From the NCBI GenBank assembly GCA_900548935.1, contig URMR01000006.1, positions 1 through 31,470 on the forward strand: 31,470 nt of DNA, given 5' to 3'. The notes under the pieces are model-generated. The model worked only from the letters and a program-made list of their open reading frames with translations. It was not told the origin of the DNA and searched no databases. A program made the translations under genes and the position numbers. The DNA is from an uncultured Collinsella sp. GTDB taxonomy: Bacteria; Actinomycetota; Coriobacteriia; Coriobacteriales; Coriobacteriaceae. Of the stretch, positions 7,420-15,454 are shown piece after piece. The stretch's first letter is position 1; every line of letters starts with the position of its first letter.

Positions 7420-8805
7420 ATGACTAAGGAACTCGATTTCGAGGCAATTAAAAACGCTGCTGAGTCTCATCGTGCTGATATGACTCGCTTCCTGCGCGCT
7501 ATGATCTCCCATCCCTCTGAGTCCTGCGAGGAGGGTGAGGTTGTTGCCTGCATTAAGGCCGAGATGGAGAGCCTTGGCTATGACGAGGTCAAGGTCGACG
7601 GTCTGGGCAACGTCATGGGCTTTATGGGCGAGGGCGACAAGATCATCGCCATCGACTCCCACATCGACACCGTCGGCATCGGCAACATCGAGAACTGGGA
7701 TGCCGATCCCTATGAGGGCTACGAGACCGATGAGATCATCTACGGCCGCGGCGGCTCCGACCAGGAGGGCGGCATGGCTTCTGCTACCTATGCTGCCAAG
7801 ATGATGAAGGACATGGGCCTCATCCCCGAGGGCTACAAGATCATGGTCGTCGGCACCGTCCAGGAAGAGGACTGCGACGGCATGTGCTGGCAGTACATCT
7901 ACAACAAGGACGGCATTAAGCCCGAGTTTGTCATTTCCACTGAGCCCACCGACGGCGGCATCTATCGCGGTCACCGCGGCCGCATGGAGATCCGCGTCGA
8001 CGTTCACGGTACCTCCTGCCACGGCTCCGCTCCCGACCGCGGCGACAACGCCATCTACAAGATGGCCGACATCATCGCCGACGTCCGCGCCCTCAACAAC
8101 AACGGCTGCGACGAGTCGACCGACATCAAGGGCCTCGTCAAGATGCTCGACCCCAAGTACAACCCCGAGCACTACGAGGATGCCCGCTTCCTGGGCCGCG
8201 GCACCTGCACCGTCAGCCAGATCTTCTACACCAGCCCCAGCCGTTGCGCCGTGGCTGATTCCTGCGCCATCTCCATCGACCGTCGCATGACCGCCGGTGA
8301 GACCTGGGAGTCCTGCCTGGACGAGATCCGCAACCTGCCGGCAGCCAAGAAGTACGGCGACGACGTGAAGGTTTCCATGTACATGTACGACCGTCCGTCC
8401 TGGACCGGCGAGGTCTACGAGACCGAGGCTTACTTCCCCACGTGGATCAACAAGGAGACCGCTCCGCACGTCAAGGCCCTCGTCGACGCCCACAAGGCCA
8501 TGTTTGGTGACGAGCGCATCGGCTGCGAGCCTAGCATGGACAAGCGCACCGGTCGTCCGCTGTGCGACAAGTGGACCTTCTCCACGAACTGCGTCTCCAT
8601 CCAGGGCCGCTACGGCATCCCCTGCGTGGGCTTTGGCCCGGGTGCCGAGTCTCAGGCTCACGCTCCCAACGAGGTCACCTACAAGGACGACCTGGTCACC
8701 GCTGCCGCCATGTACGTGGCTGCCCTGAACCTCTACGATCCGAGCCAGGCCGATGGCGACGCCACCGTGTTCCGCGCCGGTCTGACCAACAATAAGATCG
8801 ATTAG
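7420..8805 (+). CDS. ygeY: YgeY-family M20 hydrolase, selenium-metabolism linked, 461 aa
   Basis: A zinc-dependent M20/ArgE/DapE-type amidohydrolase. Metal and catalytic motifs are in order: DSHIDTV (H81, D83), GRGGSDQEGG (D114), VQEEDCDG (E149, E150), and a late SQAHAPNE (H414). An internal dimerisation (lid) domain lies roughly at 185-310. Length fits the YgeY family, annotated as a selenium metabolism hydrolase because it co-occurs with selenium-dependent molybdenum hydroxylases. The substrate is unproven, but an N-carbamoyl or ureido amino acid is a reasonable inference from the neighbours. I chose ATG 7420 because AGAAAGG sits nine bases upstream; the TTG at 7411 abuts the SD. Codon use is as biased as in the ribosomal genes. 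Confidence 0.95.
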   Translation: MTKELDFEAIKNAAESHRADMTRFLRAMISHPSESCEEGEVVACIKAEMESLGYDEVKVDGLGNVMGFMGEGDKIIAIDSHIDTVGIGNIENWDADPYEGYETDEIIYGRGGSDQEGGMASATYAAKMMKDMGLIPEGYKIMVVGTVQEEDCDGMCWQYIYNKDGIKPEFVISTEPTDGGIYRGHRGRMEIRVDVHGTSCHGSAPDRGDNAIYKMADIIADVRALNNNGCDESTDIKGLVKMLDPKYNPEHYEDARFLGRGTCTVSQIFYTSPSRCAVADSCAISIDRRMTAGETWESCLDEIRNLPAAKKYGDDVKVSMYMYDRPSWTGEVYETEAYFPTWINKETAPHVKALVDAHKAMFGDERIGCEPSMDKRTGRPLCDKWTFSTNCVSIQGRYGIPCVGFGPGAESQAHAPNEVTYKDDLVTAAAMYVAALNLYDPSQADGDATVFRAGLTNNKID

Positions 8806-9006
8806 TCCCATTCCTCGATTTTGTTGAGCCGGGGGCCGCTCGTGTCCCCGGCACCCCCTGTTGACTTGGGGCCCGCGGTCGTTATCTCTCATGCTTCCTC
8901 AACGGTGGCGGGTCCTCGTCATGGTGCTCTGCATGTTCTAGCCACACGCGCATGCCGGAGCACATCTACTCATTGCGATCGTTTTATCTTTAGAAAGGAC
9001 ATTTCC
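8806..9006 (+). other. Structured spacer between ygeY and ygeW
   Basis: 201 bases without a gene; the frame open from 8821 upstream of ygeW encodes a low-quality peptide and has no SD. A 7-bp stem GCCGGGG (8828-8834) / CCCCGGC (8846-8852) follows the ygeY stop, and a longer imperfect stem with TGCTC...GAGCA and GCATG...CATGC arms lies at about 8924-8965. Neither has a T-tract. The ygeW SD (AGAAAGGA) is at 8991-8998. Confidence 0.45.
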
Positions 9007-10209
9007 ATGGACGCTAAGTTTACCGAGCTCGTCGAGCAGCTGAACGGCCTCGATTTTAAGGGCATGTACGGCAGCGACTTCCTGCACACCTGGGACAAGA
9101 CCACCGATGAGCTCAAGGCTCTCTACATCGTCGCCGACGCCCTGCGCGAGCTGCGTGAGAACAACGTTTCGTCCAAGATCTTCGACTCGGGCCTGGCCGT
9201 CTCCCTGTTCCGCGACAACTCCACCCGTACGCGTTTCTCTTTCTCTAAGGCCGCCAACCTGCTCGGTCTTGAGCTGCAGGACCTGGACGAGAAGAAGTCC
9301 CAGATCGCCCACGGCGAGACCGTCCGCGAGACCGCTACCATGATCTCCTTCATGGCCGACGTCATCGGCATCCGCGATGACATGTACATCGGCAAGGGCG
9401 ATGCCTACATGGCCGAGGTCTCCGAGTCCGTGCAGCAGGCCTACGAGGATGGCGTTCTGGATCACCGTCCCACGCTCATCTCTCTGCAGTCCGATTCCGA
9501 CCACCCCACGCAGTCCTCTGCCGACATGCTCTACCTCATCAACGAGTTTGGCGGCCTCGAGAACCTCAAGGGCAAGAAGGTTGCCGTCACCTGGGCCTAT
9601 TCGCCCTCTTACGGCAAGCCGCTGTCCTGCCCGCAGTCGCTGATCAGCCTGCTGCCCCGCTTTGGCATGGACGTCACCCTGGCTCACCCCGAGGGCTACG
9701 ACCTCATGCCCGAGGTCGTCGAGCGCGCCAAGTGCTATGCCGCCGAGTCCGGCACCACCTTTAAGCAGGTCAACACCATGGCCGAGGCCTTCGAGGGTGC
9801 CGACATCGTGATCCCCAAGAGCTGGGCTCCGTTTGCCGCCATGGAGAAGCGTACCAATCTGTACGCCGAGGGCGACGACGCCGGCATCGCTGCGCTCGAG
9901 AAGGAGCTGCTCGCCCAGAACGCCACCCATCAGGATTGGTGCTCCACGACCGAGCTCATGGAGAAGACTGCCAACGGCCAGGACACCATCTTTATGCACC
10001 CGCTGCCCGCCGACATCTCCGGTGTCTCCTGCGAGCACGGCGAGGTTAACGCCGACGTCTTCGACATGCACCGCGTGGGCATGTACAAGGAGGCCAGCTA
10101 CAAGCCGTACGCCATCGCAGCCATGATGTTCCTGCAAAAGGTTGCCGATCCCGCCGCTACCCTCAAGGCCCTCGACGAGCGCAACACCGCCCGTTGGCTC
10201 CAGGCCTAA
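9007..10209 (+). CDS. ygeW: Knotted carbamoyltransferase YgeW, 400 aa
   Basis: A member of the aspartate/ornithine carbamoyltransferase superfamily. The carbamoyl-phosphate loop appears as S72-T-R-T-R in DNSTRTRFSFSKA, and the second conserved signature is H331-P-L-P-A-D in MHPLPADI. The protein is longer than ordinary transcarbamylases (about 300-340 aa), as expected for the YgeW subgroup with a knotted C-terminal domain. The physiological substrate of YgeW is not established; by pathway logic it could release carbamoyl phosphate from a ureido compound. ATG 9007 follows AGAAAGGA. A carbamate kinase (yqeA in E. coli), which would harvest ATP from carbamoyl phosphate, is not in the window. Codon bias is strong. 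Confidence 0.95.
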   Translation: MDAKFTELVEQLNGLDFKGMYGSDFLHTWDKTTDELKALYIVADALRELRENNVSSKIFDSGLAVSLFRDNSTRTRFSFSKAANLLGLELQDLDEKKSQIAHGETVRETATMISFMADVIGIRDDMYIGKGDAYMAEVSESVQQAYEDGVLDHRPTLISLQSDSDHPTQSSADMLYLINEFGGLENLKGKKVAVTWAYSPSYGKPLSCPQSLISLLPRFGMDVTLAHPEGYDLMPEVVERAKCYAAESGTTFKQVNTMAEAFEGADIVIPKSWAPFAAMEKRTNLYAEGDDAGIAALEKELLAQNATHQDWCSTTELMEKTANGQDTIFMHPLPADISGVSCEHGEVNADVFDMHRVGMYKEASYKPYAIAAMMFLQKVADPAATLKALDERNTARWLQA

Positions 10210-10231
10210 AGCCGGGTTGAGGTAAGCCATG

Positions 10232-10271
10232 TAAAGGGGGCGCTCTGCCAACCGGCGGGGTGCCCCTTTTT
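10232..10271 (+). terminator. Intrinsic terminator after ygeW
   Basis: Nested stem: outer AAAGGGGGC arm pairs with the TGCCCCTTT arm, with an inner GCC-AACC-GGC hairpin, ending in five T residues. It lies about 25 bases after the ygeW stop and separates dpaL-ygeY-ygeW from mocA. Confidence 0.8.
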
Positions 10272-10358
10272 GCATCGCGGGCGTGCGGGATAAGCGCTTT
10301 CGATGTAGATGCCCGCGGCGCGAGTTATGGGTACGATGGTTTCAGGGGAGGTATCACC

Positions 10359-10973
10359 ATGAAACTTGGATGCGTCATTATGGCTTCGGGCGAGGGCAAG
10401 CGGTTTGGCTCTAACAAGATGCTTGCCGATATCTATGGCGAGCCGCTGATTGCCCGGACCATCGATTCGGTTCCCCGGGGCTTTGACGTTGTGGTCTCGA
10501 CGCGTTGGCCCGAGGTCGCCCAGATTTGCGAGGACAAGCATTGCCCGTGCGTGCTGCACGATGGCGAGCTGCGCAGCGAAAGCGTCCGTGCGGGCCTTTC
10601 GTGGGGAGTCGAACGCAACTGGAAAGGTTGCCTCTTTTTGCCGGGCGACCAGCCGCTTGTGAGCGCGGATTCTTTTGATGCCATGGTTCACGCGTTTGAC
10701 GAGCGTGGCCGCAAACATCCGGTGCGCTTGGCGTGCAGCGGTGAGCCTTCGAGTCCGGTGCTCTTTCCGGCGGAACTGTTCGATGCGCTTATGTGTCTTG
10801 AGGGCAAGGACGGCGGGGGCTCGATTCTCAAAGGCCGCGTCGACGTTGCGCTGGTCGAAGCGCGCGCCTATGAGCTGTGGGATGTCGATACCGCCAAGGG
10901 ACAGCGACGCATAGCGGAGCATATCGCGGCCTGCTCGTATTTTGATCGCGTGGCCAACTGTATGAATCGATAA
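10359..10973 (+). CDS. mocA: MocA/MobA-like nucleotidyltransferase, 204 aa
   Basis: An NTP-transferase (NTP_transf_3) protein. The N-terminal nucleotide-binding loop reads ASGEGKRFGSNKML, and the metal/nucleotide motif LPGDQPLV follows at about residue 92-99. MocA proteins transfer CMP to molybdopterin to make the MCD cofactor of xanthine-dehydrogenase-type enzymes. In E. coli the orthologue sits next to yqeB and yqeC. ATG 10359 follows GGGGAGG; the longer frame upstream from 10260 crosses the terminator and is rejected. Its stop TAA is part of the hydantoinase SD, so the two genes are translationally close and probably co-transcribed. Codon use is less biased than in ygeW. Confidence 0.85.
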   Translation: MKLGCVIMASGEGKRFGSNKMLADIYGEPLIARTIDSVPRGFDVVVSTRWPEVAQICEDKHCPCVLHDGELRSESVRAGLSWGVERNWKGCLFLPGDQPLVSADSFDAMVHAFDERGRKHPVRLACSGEPSSPVLFPAELFDALMCLEGKDGGGSILKGRVDVALVEARAYELWDVDTAKGQRRIAEHIAACSYFDRVANCMNR

Positions 10974-10981
10974 GGAGCAAC

Positions 10982-12349
10982 ATGATCATCATCAAAAACG
11001 GCGCGCTTGTGACGCCCCAGGGGCTTCGCCGCGCCGATCTTGCCATGGATGGCGATAAGATCGCGCGGATCGCCGCGGCGATTGAGCCGGCCGAGGGCGA
11101 TACCGTCGAGGATGCCACGGGCTGCTGGGTGTTTCCCGGCTTTATCGACGGCCACACGCACATGCAGTGCTGGACTGGCATGGATTGGACAGCCGATAGC
11201 TTTAAAACCGGCACGCGTGCGGCTGCCTGCGGCGGTACGACGACCATCGTGGACTACGCCACGGCCGACCGCGGCGTGACCATGCCCGATGCCTTGGCCG
11301 AGTGGCATCATCGCGCCGACGGCACCTGCACGGCAAACTACGCTTTTCATATGGCACTCGCCGAGTGGAACGAGCGCAACCGCGCCGATCTTTCGGCCAT
11401 GCGCGAGGCGGGCGTGTCGTCGTTTAAGACCTACTTTGCCTATGACCACCTGCGCTTGGACGATGCCGAGACACTCGAGGTGCTGGAGGAGCTCAAGCAC
11501 CTGGGCGGTATCCTGTGCGTGCATTGCGAGAACGGCACGCTGGTGAATGAACTTCAGAATCGCGTGTACGAGCAGGGGATTCATGGACCCGAGGGGCATG
11601 CGCTCAGCCGTCCGGACGTGTGCGAGGCCGAAGCTGTGAGCCGCCTGCTGTATCTGGCGCACCTGGCCGGCGACGCCCCAGTCAACGTGGTGCACCTTTC
11701 GACCAAGTTGGGGCTCGAGGCCATTCGTGCGGCCAAGGCGCGCGGGCAGAAGAATATCTATGTCGAGACCTGCCCTCAGTATCTGATGCTCGACGACACC
11801 TGCTATCTGGAGCAGGGCGAGGACGGCTTTGCGGGCGCCAAGTACGTGATGAGCCCGCCGCTGCGCCATGCCGGTGACCGTGCCGCGTTGCGCGAGGCGC
11901 TTGTAGCCGGCGAGATCGATACGATTGCGACCGACCACTGCAGCTTTAACCTGCACGGGCAAAAGGACCGCGGGCGCGACGATTTCCGCGCGATTCCCAA
12001 CGGCGGGCCCGGCGTGGAGCATCGTCCCGTCGCGATTGCCACGAGCTTTGAGGACCAGCTGGGCCCCGAGGACCTCTGCCGCTTGATGAGCGAGAACCCG
12101 GCGCGCGTCTTTGGCATGTATCCGCGCAAGGGCCGTCTTGCCGAGGGCTCCGATGCCGACGTGTGCGTGTGGGATCCGTGCGCGCGTTGGACGATCAGCG
12201 CCGCGACACAGCATCAGGCCGTGGACTACACGCCGCTCGAGGGTTTTGAGGCACATGGCCGCGCCAAGGCTGTGTTTGTGAACGGCGTGCTGGCTGCGCG
12301 CGACGGCGAGCCCACCGGAGCCCAGCCCGGTCGTTACGTGCCCCGCTAG
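10982..12349 (+). CDS. hyuA: D-hydantoinase/dihydropyrimidinase-family amidohydrolase (HyuA-like), 455 aa
   Basis: A binuclear-metal cyclic amidohydrolase that opens hydantoin, dihydropyrimidine or similar ureide rings. All metal ligands are visible: H58 and H60 in GHTHMQ, the carboxylated lysine K149 in SSFKTYF, H181 in VHCENG, H238 in VVHLSTK, and D318 in TDHCSF. Length fits the family. ATG 10982 is eight bases after the mocA stop, with AAGGAG overlapping that stop. The neighbours (YgeW/X/Y homologues, MocA, YqeB/C) match the E. coli hyuA context, so a purine-derived ureide is a likelier substrate than uracil. The exact ring is not readable from sequence. Confidence 0.92.
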   Translation: MIIIKNGALVTPQGLRRADLAMDGDKIARIAAAIEPAEGDTVEDATGCWVFPGFIDGHTHMQCWTGMDWTADSFKTGTRAAACGGTTTIVDYATADRGVTMPDALAEWHHRADGTCTANYAFHMALAEWNERNRADLSAMREAGVSSFKTYFAYDHLRLDDAETLEVLEELKHLGGILCVHCENGTLVNELQNRVYEQGIHGPEGHALSRPDVCEAEAVSRLLYLAHLAGDAPVNVVHLSTKLGLEAIRAAKARGQKNIYVETCPQYLMLDDTCYLEQGEDGFAGAKYVMSPPLRHAGDRAALREALVAGEIDTIATDHCSFNLHGQKDRGRDDFRAIPNGGPGVEHRPVAIATSFEDQLGPEDLCRLMSENPARVFGMYPRKGRLAEGSDADVCVWDPCARWTISAATQHQAVDYTPLEGFEAHGRAKAVFVNGVLAARDGEPTGAQPGRYVPR

Positions 12350-12375
12350 CAGCAAAGATGCCGTGTCCCCTCCGC

Positions 12376-12442
12376 AGTTGCGGTGAAATACGGACTGTTT
12401 GCGGCCGTCATACGGCCAAACAGTCCGTATTTCACCGCAACT
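12376..12442. repeat. 67-bp palindromic element, copy 1
   Basis: Perfect 25-bp arms (AGTTGCGGTGAAATACGGAC plus TGTTT at 12376-12400; complement at 12418-12442) surround a second perfect palindrome, GGCCGT-CAT-ACGGCC at 12403-12417. It lies between the converging ends of the hydantoinase gene and yqeC. There is no T-tract next to it. A near-identical arm recurs at 15161, so this is a dispersed element rather than a one-off terminator. Confidence 0.9.
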
Positions 12443-12458
12443 GACGAGATGGGGCCGG

Positions 12459-13193
12459 CTACTTGAGGCTGGTGGCGATGAGGGGGCGGCCGAGGGCTGC
12501 CTCGAAGCGGTCGGCCATCGTGGGGTCGCTGAGCGTGTCGACTTGGTTGAGCATGACGCGTGCGGTGCCGAGCTTCAGCGCCTGCATCTCGGCATTGAGC
12601 ACCTGGGCGACGCGCTCGGGCGTGGCGATGTCGGTGAGCTCGCAGCCGCAACGCTCGCAAAAGAGCTCGGGGCGGTGGACGGCTTCGTTGATGGGCTTGC
12701 TGAGCCCCGAGGCGCCGACGAGCCAGATGACGTTGGCCGTGCCGGCGGGAACGACCGGCTCCCACGGGGCATGCGCCTTGAGCGGGAGCCGCTTGCTGCC
12801 GTCCGCCTCGGCCAGGACGTAGTCAAAGCGCTGCGCCAGCTGGTCGAGCGGCTCGGCAGGGGAGGAGAGCTTGCCCGTCTGGGGGTCCAAGACGCCTGCC
12901 TGGCAGATGCTTCCCCGCACAAGCCCCGCGCAGGCCTCGCAGGTGCAGCCTGAGGCGTGTGGGGCGCCCGGCTTCCAAGGCGCGGCGTCCAGGCGACGAT
13001 TCGACCCGTCCCATGGCACGCCGGCAACGGGAAGCATATGCGTGGTGGTGCAGAGGAGCACGCGGCCGCCAGCGCGCATGAGCTCAAGACCCAGCGTTTT
13101 GAGCAACGTCGACTTGCCGCCGCTGCCGATAATCGCGGTAATGCCCGGCTCGATCCTGAGCGCCGAGGCAAGATTGCCGCTAACCGTTTCCAT
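12459..13193 (-). CDS. yqeC: YqeC, putative selenium cofactor biosynthesis protein, 244 aa
   Basis: Matches the YqeC family, named for its co-occurrence with selenium-dependent molybdenum hydroxylases; the biochemical role is unproven. A P-loop G23-SGGKST lies near the N-terminus, followed by the family-typical LLCTTTHMLP segment, LAEADGSKRLPLKAH (about 127-141) and a C-terminal MLNQVDTL. An added Cys-rich part is odd: C83-T-C85-E-A-C88 plus C97, and later C179-x-x-C182-x-C184, enough for a metal or cluster site. The SD is weak (GGCGGTG). It is divergent from yqeB over 102 bases, which holds AT-rich promoter-like sequence around 13208-13232. Confidence 0.88.
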   Translation of the reverse strand: METVSGNLASALRIEPGITAIIGSGGKSTLLKTLGLELMRAGGRVLLCTTTHMLPVAGVPWDGSNRRLDAAPWKPGAPHASGCTCEACAGLVRGSICQAGVLDPQTGKLSSPAEPLDQLAQRFDYVLAEADGSKRLPLKAHAPWEPVVPAGTANVIWLVGASGLSKPINEAVHRPELFCERCGCELTDIATPERVAQVLNAEMQALKLGTARVMLNQVDTLSDPTMADRFEAALGRPLIATSLK

Positions 13194-13295
13194 CTGTTCA
13201 CCGCCGTATAATACTGTGATAATAAATAATCATCAGAGTAGCGGTCGAACCGCTTTTGCTCTGCTCAAACCGTAGCACAGGGAGGTGCCCCGGGA

Positions 13296-14090
13296 ATGCT
13301 CGTTTATGTTCGCGGCGCCGGCGATATCGCCACGGGTGTCGCCGCTCGCTTGGTGCGCGCCGGCGTGTCGGTCGTTATGGCCGATATCGCGGTTCCCACA
13401 TGCATCCGCCGCACAATCAGTTTTTGCGAGGCTATTCGCCTGGGCGAGGTCCAGGTCGAGGGCATTCGCGCTCGCTTGGCGCAGACGCCGGCAGAGGCGC
13501 TCGAGATTACCCAAGCGGGGGATGTTGCCGTCGTGGTGGACCCTCAGGCCAAGATGCTCGATGAGCTTAAACCCGCGGCTGTGGTCGACGCGATTCTGGC
13601 CAAGCGTAACTTGGGCACCACGCGCGACATGGCTCCTGCCGTCATCGCCGTGGGGCCGGGCTTTACCGCGCCGGTCGATTGCGACGTCGTGGTCGAGACC
13701 ATGCGCGGGCATTTCCTGGGCCGTGTCATTACCCAAGGTTCGCCCCAGCCCAACACGGGCGTGCCGGGCATTATCGCCGGCTATGGCAGGGAGCGCGTTA
13801 TTCACAGCCCCGTCGCCGGCGTGTTTCGGTCCGACCACGCAATCGGCGACATCGTGAGCGCCGGAGACGTGATTGGCTACGCCGGTGATACTCCCATGGT
13901 CACGCAGATTGATGGCTGCTTGCGCGGGCTATTGGCGAACGGCGTACAGGTGACTGAGGGCTTTAAATGCGCCGATGTCGATCCGCGCGGCGATGCCAGC
14001 TATATCAACTACATTTCGGACAAGGCGACGTCGGTCGGCGGTGGCGTGCTCGAGGCACTCGCTATGCTCACCGATATCTTTAGAGGATAG
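13296..14090 (+). CDS. yqeB: YqeB, selenium-dependent molybdenum hydroxylase system protein, 264 aa
   Basis: Belongs to the EF2563/YqeB family found with selenium-dependent molybdenum hydroxylases. The N-terminus has a Rossmann-like GAGDIATGVAARLVRAG motif. The central part (AVIAVGPGFTAPVDCDVVVE) and C-terminal lipoyl-like segment (HSPVAGVFRSDHAIGDIV, GDVIGYAG) are family-typical. The role is thought to be in handling the labile selenium cofactor; this is known only from genomic association. ATG 13296 follows GGGAGG. The xdhC-family gene starts nine bases after the stop, so the two form an operon. Confidence 0.9.
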   Translation: MLVYVRGAGDIATGVAARLVRAGVSVVMADIAVPTCIRRTISFCEAIRLGEVQVEGIRARLAQTPAEALEITQAGDVAVVVDPQAKMLDELKPAAVVDAILAKRNLGTTRDMAPAVIAVGPGFTAPVDCDVVVETMRGHFLGRVITQGSPQPNTGVPGIIAGYGRERVIHSPVAGVFRSDHAIGDIVSAGDVIGYAGDTPMVTQIDGCLRGLLANGVQVTEGFKCADVDPRGDASYINYISDKATSVGGGVLEALAMLTDIFRG

Positions 14091-14099
14091 AAGGCGGCA

Positions 14100-15143
14100 A
14101 TGGAAAAGCTCGATGTTGTGAATGCGGCGCTTGTCGCCCTGCGTGCTGGCGAGACGTGCGAGCTCGTGGTCGTGGCCGGCACGGCGGGGTCGTCGCCGCG
14201 CGGCGTGGGTGCCTGGATGGCCGTCTTTGCCGACGGTAGCCAGGCGGGCACCATCGGCGGCGGCAAGATCGAGCTCTTTGCGCTGGACGAGGCGCGAGAG
14301 CTGCTGGCCGCGGGGCAATCGCGTCTGGTCCGCTACACCATGGGCGGCGAGAACTCCGATACCGGCATGATCTGCGGCGGAGCCATTTGCCTGTGCTATC
14401 TGCATCTGGATGCGACCCAGGCACCGTTGTTCCAGGAAATTGCCGACGTCTTGGTCTATCGGCGCATCGGCGACTTCGTCATCGACTTTGAGCCGTTTAT
14501 CGCGAGCGCACTCGAGGGCGATGTGGCCGAGTACCATGGCGAGGCATCGCGCCGCACCATTGCGGGCTGCCCCGGGCTTTCGCTGGTGGAGGAGGGGAGT
14601 AACGTCACCTACACTAACGCCGCCTCCGAGATTCCCGCGGCGCACGTCGAGACGCTCTGCCCCGAGGGCCTGACCTACATCTTTGGCTGCGGGCACGTGG
14701 GCGCCGCGACGGCGCGCGTGCTCACGACGGCGGGCTTTGCCGTCGTGGCCTGCGATGACCGCCCCGGCACGTTGACGCCCGAATGGGTGCCCGGTGTCTA
14801 CGATCGTCGCCTGGTCGATTACAAGAACCTGAGCGAGCTGTGTCCCATCGGTCCGCGCGACTTGGTGGTCGTCGCCACGGCGGGTCACAAATCTGATCTC
14901 GACGTGGTGATTCAGGCTATGCGTGCCAAACCCGCCTATCTGGGTTGCTTGGGCTCGCGCCGCAAGACGGCCTTTGTGCGCGCCCGTCTGGAGCAGGAAG
15001 GCTTTACGCAGGACCAGATCGACGAGCTGCACCTTCCGATCGGCGTTGCCATCGAGGCCGAGGACCCCGAGGAGATCGCCATCTCCATCGCCGCCGAGAT
15101 GATCCACCTGCGCCGCACCAAACTCGTCCCACGCAAGCGCTAA
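14100..15143 (+). CDS. xdhC: XdhC/CoxI-family molybdenum hydroxylase maturation protein, 347 aa
   Basis: XdhC-like proteins bind molybdenum cofactor and help insert it, in sulfurated or selenated form, into xanthine dehydrogenase-type enzymes. The N-terminal XdhC_CoxI domain shows GSSPRGVGAWMAV, GTIGGGKIE and GMICGG. The C-terminal Rossmann domain begins with YIFGCGHVGAATARVL (about residues 196-211) and includes AYLGCLGSRRKTAFV. Length fits two-domain members. ATG 14100 follows a GAAGG site. It is downstream of yqeB. The hydroxylase it should serve is not in the window. Confidence 0.9.
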   Translation: MEKLDVVNAALVALRAGETCELVVVAGTAGSSPRGVGAWMAVFADGSQAGTIGGGKIELFALDEARELLAAGQSRLVRYTMGGENSDTGMICGGAICLCYLHLDATQAPLFQEIADVLVYRRIGDFVIDFEPFIASALEGDVAEYHGEASRRTIAGCPGLSLVEEGSNVTYTNAASEIPAAHVETLCPEGLTYIFGCGHVGAATARVLTTAGFAVVACDDRPGTLTPEWVPGVYDRRLVDYKNLSELCPIGPRDLVVVATAGHKSDLDVVIQAMRAKPAYLGCLGSRRKTAFVRARLEQEGFTQDQIDELHLPIGVAIEAEDPEEIAISIAAEMIHLRRTKLVPRKR

Positions 15144-15160
15144 TCGCATCCCCACCAATA

Positions 15161-15227
15161 AGTTGCGGTGAAATACGGATTGTTTAAGCCTGTTAGGCCG
15201 CCAAACAGTCCCTATTTCACCGCAACT
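15161..15227. repeat. 67-bp palindromic element, copy 2
   Basis: Arms at 15161-15185 and 15203-15227 repeat the 25-base arm of the element at 12376 with small changes: one G-U type pair and one C-C mismatch. The 17-base centre differs, with AAGCCTGTTAGGCCGCC replacing the GGCCGT palindrome. The right arm is followed by GCTTTTTGG, so this copy could also end transcription from yqeB-xdhC. It sits 18 bases after the xdhC stop and upstream of the rplE promoter region. Confidence 0.85.
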
Positions 15228-15288
15228 GCTTTTTGGGATCCATTTGTGCGGGGGAGTTGTGGAGTTGTGCAGGCAGACGAGGTTTTTC

Positions 15289-15317
15289 TGGAAATACGCT
15301 CCCGATGCGCGTATAGT
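15289..15317 (+). promoter_or_regulatory. Possible promoter for the rplE operon
   Basis: TGGAAA (15289-15294), a 17-base spacer and TATAGT (15312-15317). It would give a leader of roughly 130 bases before rplE. The -35 is poor and the call is by eye, but some promoter is needed here because no ribosomal gene lies upstream. Confidence 0.4.
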
Positions 15318-15454
15318 ACCGATTGTTTTGTCGGCTCCTGCTGCGTCGAGTCCAAACCGCGAAATGCCATGAGCGGCGCGGATGCAGCCAGGAGGCACGA
15401 GGACAACCCACCGTGGCCACGCCCCGTGCTTAAAACCCCAAGAAGGAGTGAACA

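Noticed and set aside
7255..8892. 545-codon minus-strand frame opposite ygeY
   Set aside because: Val/Gly/Asp/His-rich antisense artefact; ygeY has all its metal ligands.
8821..9006. N-terminal extension of ygeW from a TTG at 8821
   Set aside because: No SD, unlike the strong site before ATG 9007, and it runs through hairpin-forming spacer.
5966..15143. A selenoprotein with in-frame TGA in the selenium-linked cluster
   Set aside because: Every gene in the cluster is full length for its family with normal ends; no in-frame TGA needs explaining.
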